Positions 28,105-38,414 are shown, numbered from the stretch's first letter. The stretch: 64,000 nucleotides of DNA from Pseudomonas pseudonitroreducens (GCF_021603645.1 NZ_BQHJ01000009.1:248001-312000), one strand, 5' to 3'. The notes: generated by a model not told the origin, from the sequence alone. Program-made: numbers and translations.

Positions 28105-30483
28105 ATGAAATTCAGTGAACAGTGGCTGCGGAGCTGGGTAAACCCGCAGGTATCCCGTGATGAGCTGGTAGCTCGTCTGTCCATGGCCGGCCTCGAGGTC
28201 GACGCCGTGATCCCGGTCGCCGGTCAGTTCAGCGGTGTGGTGGTGGGCGAAGTGCTGTCGACCGAACAGCACCCGGATGCCGACAAGCTGCGCGTCTGCC
28301 AGGTCAGCAACGGTTCGGAGACCTTCCAGGTCGTCTGTGGCGCGCCCAATGTGCGCCCAGGCCTGAAGATTCCCTTCGCTATGATCGGCGCCGAGCTGCC
28401 GGGCGACTTCAAGATCAAGAAGGCCAAGCTGCGCGGTGTTGAATCCAACGGCATGCTCTGCTCGGCCAAAGAGCTGGAAATCAGCGAAGAGAACGCCGGT
28501 CTGATGGAGCTCGCCGCGGATGCCCCTGTGGGTGCCAATATCCGCGACTACCTCGAACTGGACGACGCTTCCATCGAGATCGGCCTGACCCCGAACCGTG
28601 GTGATTGCCTGTCTCTGACCGGCCTCGCTCGCGAAGTCGGCGCGCTGTACAGCGCCGAGGTCAAGCCGGTAGTGATCAGTGCTGTTGCTCCGCAGATCGA
28701 TGAAGTGCGCAGCGTTGAGCTGCTGGCTCCCAAGGCCTGCCCGCGCTACCTCGGTCGCGTCGTCCGCAACGTCGACCTGAGCAAGCCGACCCCTCTGTGG
28801 ATGGTCGAGCGCCTGCGCCGTTCCGACATCCGCAGCATCGACGCTGCCGTCGACATCACCAACTACGTGATGATCGAGCTGGGGCAACCAATGCACGCCT
28901 TCGATCTCGACGAGATCAAGGGTGGCGTTCGCGTGCGCATGGCGGAGGAGGGCGAGAAGCTCGTCCTGCTCGACGGCCAGGAAGTCACCCTGCGTGCCGA
29001 CACCCTGGTGATTGCCGATCATGAGCGTGCCCTGGCCATTGCTGGCGTGATGGGCGGCGAACACAGCGGCGTCAGCGCCAAGACCCGTGATCTGTTCCTG
29101 GAAAGCGCCTTCTTCGACAGCATCGCCGTCGCTGGCAAGGCTCGTTCTTATGGCCTGCACACCGATGCCTCGCACCGCTTCGAGCGTGGCGTGGACTCGC
29201 AGCTGGCTCGTCGCGCCATGGAGCGCGCCACTGAGCTGCTGCTGCAGATTGTTGGTGGCGAAGCTGGTCCGATGGTGGAAGCCGTTAGCGAGGCCGACCT
29301 GCCCAAGGTCGCTCCGGTCACCCTGCGTGCCGAGCGCGTTACCCAGATGCTGGGCATGACCCTGGAAAACACCGAGATCGAGCGTCTGCTCACCGCCCTG
29401 GAATTCGACGTCCAGAAAGCCGGTGCCGATACCTGGACTGTTGGCGTGCCGAGCCATCGCTTCGACGTCTCGATCGAAGTCGATCTGATCGAAGAGCTGG
29501 GTCGCCTGTACGGCTACAACCGCCTGCCGGTTCGCTACCCGCAGGCCCGCCTGGCGCCGAATACCAAGTCCGAGTCCCAGGCCGAACTGCCGGCGCTGCG
29601 CCGCCTGCTGGTCGCTCGCGATTACCAGGAAGCCATCACCTACAGCTTCATCGATCCCAAGCTGTTCCAGCTGTTCCATCCCGGCGTCGAGCCGCTGATG
29701 CTGGCCAACCCGATCTCCGCCGACATGGCCGCCATGCGCGCCTCGCTCTGGCCGGGTCTGGTGAAGTCACTTCAGCACAACCTCAATCGCCAGCAGACCC
29801 GCGTGCGCCTGTTCGAAAGTGGCTTGCGTTTCGTCGGTCAGCTGGAAGGTCTGGTGCAAGAAAACATGCTCGCCGGCGTCGTCTGCGGTGCACGTCAGCC
29901 GGAAGGTTGGGCCAACGGTCGCGAGAATGTCGACTTCTTCGACGTGAAGGCCGATGTCGAAGCACTGCTGGGCAATGCTGGTGCCATCGAAGCTTTCACC
30001 TTCTCCCCGGCGGAGCACCCGGCGCTGCACCCAGGCCAGACCGCCAAGATCGAGCGCGATGGCGTGCTGGTCGGCTATCTGGGCGCCCTGCACCCGGAGC
30101 TGGCCAAGGCGCTGGACCTGGATCGTCCGGTCTACGTTTTCGAGCTGGTACTGGCCGAAGTGGCCAAGGGTCGCCTGCCGAAATTCAGTGAGCTGTCCCG
30201 CTTCCCTGAAGTGCGCCGTGACCTGGCGCTGATCGTCGATCTGGATACCCCGGCCGAGTTCGTGCTGGCAAATATCCGTGAAACGGCGGGCGAATGGCTG
30301 ACGGACCTCAGGCTGTTTGACGTCTACCACGGTAAAGGTATTGATCCGCTTAGAAAAAGCTTGGCCGTTGGCTTGACCTGGCAGCATCCATCACGCACTC
30401 TTAACGATGACGAGGTGAACGCGACTACGCAGAATATCGTCGCCTCGCTGGAACAAAGGTTCAACGCCACGTTAAGGAAGTAG
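28105..30483 (+). CDS. pheT: Phenylalanyl-tRNA synthetase beta subunit
   Basis: This 792-residue subunit has the full bacterial layout. An OB-fold tRNA-binding domain spans residues about 40-150 (GVVVGEVLSTEQHPDADKL). The B3/4 editing domain is around 210-370, B5 around 400-470, a catalytic-like domain around 480-680, and the FDX-ACB anticodon domain at the end (FSELSRFPEVRRDLALIVD). It edits misacylated Tyr-tRNA-Phe and positions tRNA. AGGAGAACAGG precedes the start. ihfA follows after three bases. Confidence 0.98.
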   Translation: MKFSEQWLRSWVNPQVSRDELVARLSMAGLEVDAVIPVAGQFSGVVVGEVLSTEQHPDADKLRVCQVSNGSETFQVVCGAPNVRPGLKIPFAMIGAELPGDFKIKKAKLRGVESNGMLCSAKELEISEENAGLMELAADAPVGANIRDYLELDDASIEIGLTPNRGDCLSLTGLAREVGALYSAEVKPVVISAVAPQIDEVRSVELLAPKACPRYLGRVVRNVDLSKPTPLWMVERLRRSDIRSIDAAVDITNYVMIELGQPMHAFDLDEIKGGVRVRMAEEGEKLVLLDGQEVTLRADTLVIADHERALAIAGVMGGEHSGVSAKTRDLFLESAFFDSIAVAGKARSYGLHTDASHRFERGVDSQLARRAMERATELLLQIVGGEAGPMVEAVSEADLPKVAPVTLRAERVTQMLGMTLENTEIERLLTALEFDVQKAGADTWTVGVPSHRFDVSIEVDLIEELGRLYGYNRLPVRYPQARLAPNTKSESQAELPALRRLLVARDYQEAITYSFIDPKLFQLFHPGVEPLMLANPISADMAAMRASLWPGLVKSLQHNLNRQQTRVRLFESGLRFVGQLEGLVQENMLAGVVCGARQPEGWANGRENVDFFDVKADVEALLGNAGAIEAFTFSPAEHPALHPGQTAKIERDGVLVGYLGALHPELAKALDLDRPVYVFELVLAEVAKGRLPKFSELSRFPEVRRDLALIVDLDTPAEFVLANIRETAGEWLTDLRLFDVYHGKGIDPLRKSLAVGLTWQHPSRTLNDDEVNATTQNIVASLEQRFNATLRK

Positions 30484-30486
30484 CGT

Positions 30487-30789
30487 ATGGGGGCTCTGAC
30501 GAAAGCTGAAATTGCTGAACGTCTGTACGAAGAGCTGGGCCTGAATAAGCGGGAAGCCAAGGAACTGGTGGAGCTCTTCTTTGAAGAGATCCGCCAGGCG
30601 CTGGAGCATAACGAACAGGTGAAGTTGTCGGGTTTCGGCAACTTCGACCTGCGCGACAAGCGCCAGCGTCCCGGACGCAACCCGAAGACGGGAGAGGAAA
30701 TCCCGATCACAGCCCGGCGCGTCGTCACCTTTCGTCCAGGGCAGAAACTGAAGGCCAGGGTTGAAGCTTATGCTGGAACCAAGTCATAA
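30487..30789 (+). CDS. ihfA: Integration host factor alpha subunit
   Basis: This 100-residue DNA-bending protein acts as a heterodimer with IhfB in transcription, recombination and phage integration. The HU/IHF signature [21 protein letters not shown] contains the beta-arm proline that intercalates into DNA. The N-terminus [20 protein letters not shown] is typical. It is the last but one gene of the operon, as in other Proteobacteria, and overlaps the MerR gene by 20 bases. Confidence 0.98.
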   Translation: MGALTKAEIAERLYEELGLNKREAKELVELFFEEIRQALEHNEQVKLSGFGNFDLRDKRQRPGRNPKTGEEIPITARRVVTFRPGQKLKARVEAYAGTKS

Positions 30790-31126
30790 CGACGAGTTGC
30801 CCCCCATCCCGGGCAAGCGCTATTTCACCATCGGTGAAGTGAGCGATCTTTGCGCGGTGAAGCCGCACGTGCTGCGGTACTGGGAACAAGAATTCCCGCA
30901 ACTCAACCCGGTCAAGCGAAGGGGCAACCGGCGCTATTACCAGCGCCAGGACGTGCTCATGATTCGCCAGATTCGCGCGCTGCTCTACGACCAGGGCTTC
31001 ACCATCGGTGGTGCCCGTCAGCGCCTCACCGGTGACGAAGCTCGCGAGGACGCCACCCAGTACAAGCAACTGATCCGGCAGATGATCGCCGAATTGGAAG
31101 ATGTGCTGCATGTGCTGCGCAAGTAA
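30770..31126 (+). CDS. MerR-family transcriptional regulator
   Basis: This 118-residue protein has a winged helix-turn-helix at residues about 20-75 ([22 protein letters not shown] and [19 protein letters not shown], cited in two pieces). A short C-terminal dimerisation helix ends [11 protein letters not shown]. It lacks cysteines in a metal-binding loop, so it is not a metal sensor. The gene overlaps ihfA and is always found there in pseudomonads (PA2737, from memory). Its targets are unknown. Confidence 0.9.
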   Translation: MLEPSHNDELPPIPGKRYFTIGEVSDLCAVKPHVLRYWEQEFPQLNPVKRRGNRRYYQRQDVLMIRQIRALLYDQGFTIGGARQRLTGDEAREDATQYKQLIRQMIAELEDVLHVLRK

Positions 31127-31171
31127 CTGAAAAAAATGAAAAAAGCACTTCTCCAAAGCAAATGCTTGGGG

Positions 31172-31177
31172 TATAGT
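31172..31177 (+). promoter_or_regulatory. Likely -10 box of tRNA-Pro
   Basis: TATAGT lies about 34 bases before the tRNA, followed by a GC-rich stretch. The matching -35 (TTCTCC at 31149-31154) is weak. Confidence 0.5.
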
Positions 31178-31210
31178 GCGATCCGCTTCTGAGGGAACTC
31201 AAAAGCAACG

Positions 31211-31288
<78 letters not shown>

Positions 31289-31300
31289 AAAAACTCAAGA

Positions 31301-31335
31301 AAATCCAGTCACTTAGCGGTGACTGGATTTTTTTA
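31301..31335 (+). terminator. Terminator after tRNA-Pro
   Basis: AAATCCAGTCAC and GTGACTGGATTT pair around TTAGCG, followed by a run of T. Confidence 0.92.
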
Positions 31336-31916
31336 TGCTTGTAGGTTTTGGCTTCCTCTTAGTAAAGGGGGGGCTGGTTGCCAATTGGTTGCCAATTGAG
31401 ATTGGCTTGAGAATCATGGGGATTAAGGTCGGCCGTGAAGGCGGAGTGTTAGCCGCGCCCTGAGCTGCGAATGGTGGTGCTGATCAATGAAGATGGGGGA
31501 GCGGAGCTGATCGACAACATCAATTGGTGTACGTGCACAAGGCTCTGATGCGGTCTACACGCCGGTGCAGGGGTTCAGTGTAGTCGATTTGGGCTGCCAG
31601 GAGGGTAATGCACTTTCTAGCATCGTTACCTGCTCAATGAGCCAGCCCACACGGGTATGTTCCTTAGCCTGTTCGAACAGATCTGGAGTGGCCAGGAAAA
31701 ACTGGAGGACGTCACCGCGCGTCTTTGTGGCCGCATTGCGTCGGTGTGTCAAAGTCGACAAGAAGTGGGCATGAAGAGTGTCTAGGTAGCGCCCATCACC
31801 TGAGGACAGAAGAAGGGCGTGCCGTGCATCGTACGGCCGCAAACATTCCCTGCGGAATTCGGTAAGCGCGACCGAGTGAGCCGCCGGATGGGGCTGTTCA
31901 GGGTATCCAGCGCGCT
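31336..31916. other. Gene-poor left edge of the island
   Basis: This 581-base segment has no convincing gene. It contains a perfect tandem repeat of GGTTGCCAATT (31376-31386 and 31387-31397) and a possible 95-codon minus-strand frame (31555-31842: begins MRPYDARHALLLSSGDGRYL) that matches no family I know and may be a gene remnant. No integrase is present, although one would be expected beside a tRNA target. Confidence 0.55.
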
Positions 31917-34900
31917 TCAGTGAGGTGGCTCTGTTTGGGCGATCTGGCTCCAGCCGCTGTCGAACGTGAATGTCCGGGTCTGTGCGATGGGGTTCTGAAT
32001 CCTGAGTACTCGAGCTTGTGCCGGGTCGGTTGCGTGCTCGACCACATACAGCCAGTACGCATCGCCCTTTTCGCGCGCGTAGTCGAATTGCGTGTGTGAT
32101 AGTCCAACAGGGCGATCTTCCAGGCTGCCCGTCATCGATTTCACCTCAACCCACCGAATCGACCGGCCAGTGCTGTCGGCCTCGTAGAGGTCGAAGCCGG
32201 GATTACCGTCTGGCGTGCGGCACAGCGTTGGCTCAAGGCCGATGATCAGGTCAATGGCGTGCCCTTCGATTTGCATTCGTGCCGCTTGATCGAGGCCATC
32301 TGGATCTGGGCCATCCTCTTCCGGGTGTGCGCCGACGTAGGAAATGAAGGGGCGCGATCCGGTCTGGCCGGGCGTCCGCTTTCCATTTCCTTTGCCACCA
32401 GATGCACCGTGGCTACCTGAGCCACCCTGTGCGCCACCACTGTTGCCTTGGCCATTGCCGCGAGGTTTTCCGCTGCCAGACCCAACTTGCCCCCCGCGTC
32501 CCACTCCATTGCCCACGTCGTCGCCCCCATCGAGGTCAGGCGTGCCGGGTGGGATATCCGGCATGTCTTCTCCGTACAAGTCTTGCGCGTCGTCGTATAC
32601 GTCGCTTTCTGAAGGGGCTTCGGCTTCCGGCTCTGGGGCTGTCGAAGGTTCAGGCTCTTGTGTCGGGCTGGTGCTCAATCGGGATGCCAGCTCGGCGACA
32701 ATAGCAGGGTCTCTGCGCAGTAGATCAAGAATCGCCGGGTCGATACCTGCCTCCTTCGCCAGTTGATCGATAATCGGTGGTTTGAAGGCAATTTTGGTCT
32801 GAAGGAATGAATTGGGCTTCCAGCCAAGTTCCTCGAACACAACGAGGCTGGGGGGGACGAGCTCGCCTTTGGAGTTTGGTACCCATGCGGCCTGATTGAG
32901 CGTCCGGATGAAGGCGGCATCAAATCGGGTAGATTTTGTCTCGTGGGAGTAGCTCCATTTGTAGGAGCCGTAGAAGGAAGCCGTGCCGCGTGCCTCAAGG
33001 TCAGCCAGCGCGTCCCACAGTACCTTCACTCTCACTGCAGTCTCCTCGGGCGCCAGTGTCGACAAAAACTCCAACAGCTGCGTAAGCCCGCGAAGTGTGA
33101 AGTCTTCTGGCGGCATTTCCCAGCTTGCACGTTCAAGGCCTGCTTCTCTGCGAATCTGCGTTTTTTCGTTATGCCCCAGCCCCGACGGCGTTGCTTGCGG
33201 TAGGAGGTAACGACTTGCGCCACATGACACTAAGAGGTCGCGAATGTCTTCGCCGCGCAGGCAGTCGTACTCGTTGTCGACGATTAGGATGTCGCGTACA
33301 CCGGCGAAAAGCTGCTGCAGGCGGTCGGTGGCGATGTAGATGTCTCCTGGCTTGGCGACGTAGGCTTTGCCGTCTCCGGTGTCGACCACCATCACAAACG
33401 ATGTTTCTCGCAATGCTGCTCTGAGCTTTTCCTTTTGCGCTGCGGAGTCGGTGCCAAAGGCAGTACGGATGCGCTCGATGTCACCTGCGTAGGTGTCGTC
33501 ATCCACGTCCACTTCGCCCCGCTGGTACTTCGGCAGGAGGTTCCAGATCACGTCATCTACTGGATCGGGTTCGGCGATGCCCAGCGAGCTTAGGAACAAA
33601 CGCGCTTCGGGTGTCGCACACACTGTTCGGCGTATCGTCGGGAAGCTGGTGGTAATGGCGCTGGGTAGGAAGGCCTTGGCTTTCCCGTTCTCACGGGCGA
33701 CAACATGGGTGCCATCATCAAGGCGGATGAGCGGAACCGTGTCGAGGTGGCGACGCAGAGCCTTCTCCTGGCCGCTCAGAAATTCATACAGCAGCAACAC
33801 CCACTCATCGGATTGCGCCTCAAGGAATGGCTTGGTCAGGCTCGGCACCAATTTTGTCGGCGTGATTTCGTCGATGTTGAGTTCGCGCATCAGGTACTGT
33901 CGAATCTCAGGGGCCTTGTCCTGTGTGATATCGCCAGATAGCCAGGAGGCGACGTCTGAGCCGAACAGCGCTGCAACCTGGTCCGGGCTCAACAGTTCGC
34001 GCAACTCCTGCGTGCGCGCCAGCTTGGCCTGATGGGCGGTTACATGCCTGCCGTTGGAGGCCGGAAGCAGCTCCTCTTCCTCAAAGGCTTGTAAGACGGC
34101 ATCGAACATCGGTGTGAACCACGAATCTTGCGAGAACTTTTCTCGGTCGAGTGGCAGGCAGCGCAGCGCCGATACATCTAGCATCGCCTCATCGCGCAAC
34201 CAGCGCATTGCTTCCACCAGCAGGCTAGATGTTTCCCTGACCAGATGCTGATTCCACTGCTCGCCAGGAGGGATATTGTCGCGGCTGGGCGTGGTGCGGT
34301 ACGGCCCCTGCATGAGAAAACCAAGGTGGCTCTCAACCACGGTCGGAAAAAATACCACCAGTAGTGACTTGGCTAGTGGCTGTACTGCCCAGCGGCCGGG
34401 AGAGTCTTTTAACACGACCAACGAGAACGCGATTTCCACTCGCCCGACCTTTTGCTGCTTGGCAGAAAATACGTCGCGGTGGAACACGAGCCAGTTCTGA
34501 TCGACGTCAGGTCGATCATCCTCGTTGCCTATTACCTTGATGCGCTGGACATTGGGTGCGAGTATTTCGGGGCTGTTGCGCAGATAGAACCCGGACGCGC
34601 CGCCCTCGACACTCCAGTTGATTTCGTCGATGTGGCGCAGGAACAGCAGCGCGTCCGGGCCCAGGTGGCGGAACCCAGTCGTGATGTCCTGGGCTGCGCT
34701 CGTGTCCTCCGGCTTCAGCGGCAGAATGATCTGCGTTTCCTCCGTCGCGCGAGCCGAACGCGCAATTCGCTTGGGAAAGACGTAGTTTTCAATGGCGAAG
34801 TCCTCATCGCCAGAGTGAATCTCCGGAAGATCAGTGACGGTGTAGACCGACTTGAAACCGAGCCCAAAGCGACCAATAGACGACTCGTTCTTGGTGCTCT

Positions 34901-35177
34901 CGGCGATGTCGCAGACGCTTCGGACGTCGGCCTCATCGAACGGCTTACCGAAGTGGGAGAGGGTAAGTCGGTCTGCGCTCAGGGAGAAAGTGACTTTACG
35001 CGAGCCATGCCAATTACCGCGTCTACCAAGGGCATCCTCGGCATTTTGCAGCAGTTCGAATATGAAATGCGTACGGTTGTCGTAGAGTCCGGCTGCCAGC
35101 CTCCCTGACTTTTGAGCGCCCTTAGTGCCGTAGCTCTCCCGGTTTTCCTTGCAAATTTCTTCGTAATTCGAAGCCAC
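31917..35177 (-). CDS. Sacsin-like ATPase with C-terminal DUF3883 domain
   Basis: This 1086-residue cytoplasmic protein has an N-terminal GHKL (HSP90-type) ATPase domain. The N box is HFIFELLQNAEDALG near residue 45 and the G2 box is IGRFGLGFKSVYTVTD near residue 105. A long helical middle follows. A Gly/Ser/Asn-rich linker (about 885-945) joins a C-terminal DUF3883 domain, GNPGFDLYEADSTG...WVEVKSMTG, whose D...ExK pattern fits a PD-(D/E)XK nuclease-like fold. The GTG start at 35177 has GAGAGGG upstream. Proteins of this type occur in defence islands; the mechanism is unknown. It is divergent from the UvrD-Mod-Res operon across 318 bases. Confidence 0.82.
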   Translation of the reverse strand: MASNYEEICKENRESYGTKGAQKSGRLAAGLYDNRTHFIFELLQNAEDALGRRGNWHGSRKVTFSLSADRLTLSHFGKPFDEADVRSVCDIAESTKNESSIGRFGLGFKSVYTVTDLPEIHSGDEDFAIENYVFPKRIARSARATEETQIILPLKPEDTSAAQDITTGFRHLGPDALLFLRHIDEINWSVEGGASGFYLRNSPEILAPNVQRIKVIGNEDDRPDVDQNWLVFHRDVFSAKQQKVGRVEIAFSLVVLKDSPGRWAVQPLAKSLLVVFFPTVVESHLGFLMQGPYRTTPSRDNIPPGEQWNQHLVRETSSLLVEAMRWLRDEAMLDVSALRCLPLDREKFSQDSWFTPMFDAVLQAFEEEELLPASNGRHVTAHQAKLARTQELRELLSPDQVAALFGSDVASWLSGDITQDKAPEIRQYLMRELNIDEITPTKLVPSLTKPFLEAQSDEWVLLLYEFLSGQEKALRRHLDTVPLIRLDDGTHVVARENGKAKAFLPSAITTSFPTIRRTVCATPEARLFLSSLGIAEPDPVDDVIWNLLPKYQRGEVDVDDDTYAGDIERIRTAFGTDSAAQKEKLRAALRETSFVMVVDTGDGKAYVAKPGDIYIATDRLQQLFAGVRDILIVDNEYDCLRGEDIRDLLVSCGASRYLLPQATPSGLGHNEKTQIRREAGLERASWEMPPEDFTLRGLTQLLEFLSTLAPEETAVRVKVLWDALADLEARGTASFYGSYKWSYSHETKSTRFDAAFIRTLNQAAWVPNSKGELVPPSLVVFEELGWKPNSFLQTKIAFKPPIIDQLAKEAGIDPAILDLLRRDPAIVAELASRLSTSPTQEPEPSTAPEPEAEAPSESDVYDDAQDLYGEDMPDIPPGTPDLDGGDDVGNGVGRGGQVGSGSGKPRGNGQGNSGGAQGGSGSHGASGGKGNGKRTPGQTGSRPFISYVGAHPEEDGPDPDGLDQAARMQIEGHAIDLIIGLEPTLCRTPDGNPGFDLYEADSTGRSIRWVEVKSMTGSLEDRPVGLSHTQFDYAREKGDAYWLYVVEHATDPAQARVLRIQNPIAQTRTFTFDSGWSQIAQTEPPH

Positions 35178-35495
35178 CGTTAATCCCTCTCGGTCAGGCA
35201 AAATTTTGATGCCAAGTCTGCACAGTCGGGTAGTAAAATGACAGCTCGAGCTGTTAGTCAGAGCTACGATAAAATGAGTCGTAGGCTTGATAAGTAGTGA
35301 GTCGCGTGGGGGCATGCCTGATGATGAGGCTTTTGTTTTTAAAAGGCTGCAAAGCGTAGTTTATGGCTTAGCTGTCAAGGGCAGACTCCAAGCTCTTGAG
35401 TTTGCTTGCTGCATTGCGTTTATCGGCCAATTAATCCTGTTGGCGCATAGTCAGCTGCAGTTTCATACCGACAATGGACGTTGCTAAGGGGCTGC
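35178..35495. promoter_or_regulatory. Divergent control region
   Basis: This 318-base AT-richer spacer separates the sacsin-like gene (minus) from the UvrD-nuclease gene (plus) and must contain both promoters. No clear operator is visible. The short frames across it look non-coding. Confidence 0.5.
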
Positions 35496-38414
35496 ATGAC
35501 ATCCAGCACAACCACTCTTCAATCCAAAGCCAATCCACAACAGCTTGAAGCCATTCTGGCCACCGACGGCCCGGTGCTAATCATCGCAGGGCCAGGCTCT
35601 GGCAAGACCTTCACCGTGGTTGAGCGCATCGTCTATCTCATCACTCACAAGGGGGTCGCACCGGAGTCGCTGTTGGTCGTCACCTTCACCGATAAGGCTG
35701 CGCGCGAGCTGACTACCCGCATTTCCAACCGTTTGGCTGAGATCGGTATCCAGTTCAACCTCAATGAGATGTACCTCGGCACTTTCCACTCTATCTGCCT
35801 AAGGCTCTTGGAAGACTACCGCGAGTTCACCCGACTCAAGCGAAGCTTCACACTGTTCGACCAGTTCGATCAGCAGTACTTCCTCTACCAGCACATCAAA
35901 GAATTCCGCGAGCTGCCAAACGCTCAGCTTGTCATGGGCCATGATCAGACGGGGCGTTGGGCGCAGTCGGAGAACCTACTCAAGTGGCTCAACAAGATCA
36001 GTGAGGAGGCGCTCGATGCAGCCACGCTGGCGGCGGCACCGGAAGTGGAAATCCGCGCCCTGGCCACCTGTTTTGCCAAGTACCAGGAGCTGCTCAACGA
36101 GCACAACTCACTGGACTTTTCCGGCATCCAGTACGAGGCCCTGCAGTTGCTGGAGAAACGCCCCGAGGTACTGGATCAACTGCGAGACAAGCTCACTCAC
36201 CTGATGGTGGATGAGTACCAGGACACCAATACCATTCAGGAGCGCATCCTTCTGTTGCTGGCGGGCGAGCGTCGCAATCTGTGCGTGGTGGGCGACGACG
36301 ACCAAGGCTTGTACCGTTTTCGCGGGGCTACTATCCGCAACATTCTGGAGTTCCCGGCGCTGTTCAACGACGGCCAGTGCAAGCAGGTAAAACTGACCGT
36401 CAACTACCGCTCGCACCCTGACATCATCCGTTTTTACAACGAGTGGATGAAGGAGCGGGTTTGGGACGACGGCACTCGGGTGTTCCGTTTCGCCAAGCAG
36501 ATTGTCCCGCGTGAGGACGACTTCCCCGAGCTGCCCACAGCGGTGCGGCTTGCCGCCAAGGATGACAGCGGTGACACCAGCAGCTGGCACGCCGAGGTGC
36601 TGGCCTTCCTGAGCGGTCTCAAGGGCTCCGGCCAGCTTGTGGACTGGAATCAGGTTGCCTTCCTGTTCCGCTCGGTCAAAAACGACAAGGCGGTGGCACT
36701 GGCGCGCTTCCTCGAAGCCCAGGGTGTACCCGTGTTCTCGCCCCGCTCAAATATGTTTTTTGAACGCGAGGAAGTCCGCCTGTTGATCGGGGCGCTGATC
36801 TTCCTGTTCCCGCAGTTCCCCAAGGTGCGGGCGTGGGCCGAAGGCGTCACGCTCCCCATCTGGGACTATTACGACCACCAGTGCTTCAAGCCCTTCATCG
36901 AGGAGCTGCGCAAGCCTGAAAACAAGGCGATGTTGGACTGGGCTCGCCCGCTGGCCAAGCGCCACGCCGTGCTCACGCAGAACACGGACTACGCCTTCTC
37001 GGGCCTGTTCTACCAGTTGCTGCAGTTTCCGCTGTTCTCGCGCTTCCTCACGGAAGAGGCGCTCCAAGGCGTGGACAAAGGGCGTGCGGCGCGTAACCTT
37101 GGCACCTTCTCCAAGCTGCTCACTAAGTTCGAGTACCTGCACTTTGTCAGCGTGCTCAACCCCGAGTGGCTGGAAAAGAACCTGCGAGACCTGTTCAATC
37201 AGTTCCTGCGCTTCCTGCAGGATGGTGGCATCGGCGAATACGAGGACGAAGCCGAGTACGCGCCGAAGGGATGCGTCTCCTTCCTCACCATCCATCAATC
37301 CAAGGGGCTGGAGTTTCCGGTGGTGGTGTGTGGTTCGCTGGAGGCGGTGCCACGTAAACAGTACAGCGCGCTCGACGTATTGCTGGAAGACGGCGGCTAC
37401 CTTTCCAAGGAACGCTTCGAGCCGCTCGACCACATCAAGAACTTCGACTTCTGGCGGCTGTTCTATACCGCCTTCTCGCGTGCCCAAAACCTGCTTGTGC
37501 TGGCTGCGCAGGAGAAACAAGGACGCGGTAAATCGCCGTCCAAATACTTCGAGCGGCTGTTCTACGAGCTGCCCAGTTGGCGTGACGTTGATCTCGCGGC
37601 GCTGACCTACGAGGCAATGAAGCAGATCAACCTCAAGCGCGAATACTCGTTCACCTCGCACATCACCGTGTTCGAGAACTGCGCCGAGCAGTACCGCTTC
37701 TTCAAGGAACTGGAATTCACGCCCATCCGCGAGAGCCCGATGCTCTTCGGGACGCTGGTGCACCAAACCATCGAGGACATTCACAAGACCGTGCTGCGCG
37801 GCGAGGAAGGCTCCGTTTCCTTCGACGCCATCAAAGGCTGGTTCTCAACCAACTACGCGATGCTCTCGAAGAAGGAACGAGTTTACCTTGCGCCCAGCTC
37901 GCAACATGCAGCGCTGATGCACGTCTTGCGCTATTACGAGCGCGAAAACGGCAACTGGGATCGCATCAAGGAGGCCGAGGTCGAGATCTCGCTCATCAAG
38001 GATCAGTACATCTTGAAGGGCAGTGTCGACCTAATCCGGGGTGAGCACGATACTGTCGAGATCATTGACTTTAAGTCGGAGAAGAAGCCCGACATGGAGA
38101 AGGATCGGGATCGCCTGCGCCAGTACCAGAGCCAGCTGGAGGTGTACGCCCATCTGGTCGAGGAGCGCTCCGGCCAGAAGGTCAGCCGGATGCACCTCTA
38201 CTACACCGGCGAAGACGGCGGTAACCCTTATGTCTCCTTCACTAAGGACGACCGCGCCATCGGCAAGACCATCGCGCGCTTCGACGACATCGTCGCACGC
38301 ATCGAACGGCAGGACTACGCCATCACCGCACGCCCGGCCAAGCTGTGCCAGAGCTGCGACATGCGCGCCTACTGCGACAACAAGAATTGGAAATTCAGGA
38401 AAAACGACAAATGA
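35496..38414 (+). CDS. UvrD-like SF1 helicase fused to an Fe-S PD-(D/E)XK nuclease
   Basis: This 972-residue protein has an N-terminal UvrD/PcrA-type helicase: Walker A AGPGSGKTFTVVERI near residue 30, Walker B MVDEYQDTNTIQ near 235, GDDDQGLYRFRGA, and the late motif LTIHQSKGLEFPVVV near 595. The C-terminus is a RecB/Cas4-type nuclease with GSVDLIRGEHD and EIIDFKSEKK. Four cysteines (Cys729 and CQSCDMRAYC, Cys951/954/960) are in the arrangement that holds the [4Fe-4S] cluster of AddB and Cas4. AAGGGG precedes the ATG at 35496. Its stop overlaps the methyltransferase start (ATGA), so it is a third component of the restriction-like operon, probably processing DNA ends. Confidence 0.85.
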   Translation: MTSSTTTLQSKANPQQLEAILATDGPVLIIAGPGSGKTFTVVERIVYLITHKGVAPESLLVVTFTDKAARELTTRISNRLAEIGIQFNLNEMYLGTFHSICLRLLEDYREFTRLKRSFTLFDQFDQQYFLYQHIKEFRELPNAQLVMGHDQTGRWAQSENLLKWLNKISEEALDAATLAAAPEVEIRALATCFAKYQELLNEHNSLDFSGIQYEALQLLEKRPEVLDQLRDKLTHLMVDEYQDTNTIQERILLLLAGERRNLCVVGDDDQGLYRFRGATIRNILEFPALFNDGQCKQVKLTVNYRSHPDIIRFYNEWMKERVWDDGTRVFRFAKQIVPREDDFPELPTAVRLAAKDDSGDTSSWHAEVLAFLSGLKGSGQLVDWNQVAFLFRSVKNDKAVALARFLEAQGVPVFSPRSNMFFEREEVRLLIGALIFLFPQFPKVRAWAEGVTLPIWDYYDHQCFKPFIEELRKPENKAMLDWARPLAKRHAVLTQNTDYAFSGLFYQLLQFPLFSRFLTEEALQGVDKGRAARNLGTFSKLLTKFEYLHFVSVLNPEWLEKNLRDLFNQFLRFLQDGGIGEYEDEAEYAPKGCVSFLTIHQSKGLEFPVVVCGSLEAVPRKQYSALDVLLEDGGYLSKERFEPLDHIKNFDFWRLFYTAFSRAQNLLVLAAQEKQGRGKSPSKYFERLFYELPSWRDVDLAALTYEAMKQINLKREYSFTSHITVFENCAEQYRFFKELEFTPIRESPMLFGTLVHQTIEDIHKTVLRGEEGSVSFDAIKGWFSTNYAMLSKKERVYLAPSSQHAALMHVLRYYERENGNWDRIKEAEVEISLIKDQYILKGSVDLIRGEHDTVEIIDFKSEKKPDMEKDRDRLRQYQSQLEVYAHLVEERSGQKVSRMHLYYTGEDGGNPYVSFTKDDRAIGKTIARFDDIVARIERQDYAITARPAKLCQSCDMRAYCDNKNWKFRKNDK

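Noticed and set aside
31336-31916. Integrase gene or remnant next to tRNA-Pro
   Set aside because: No tyrosine-recombinase motif (R..HxxR..Y) is seen in any frame; the only frame of note (31555-31842) has no such residues.
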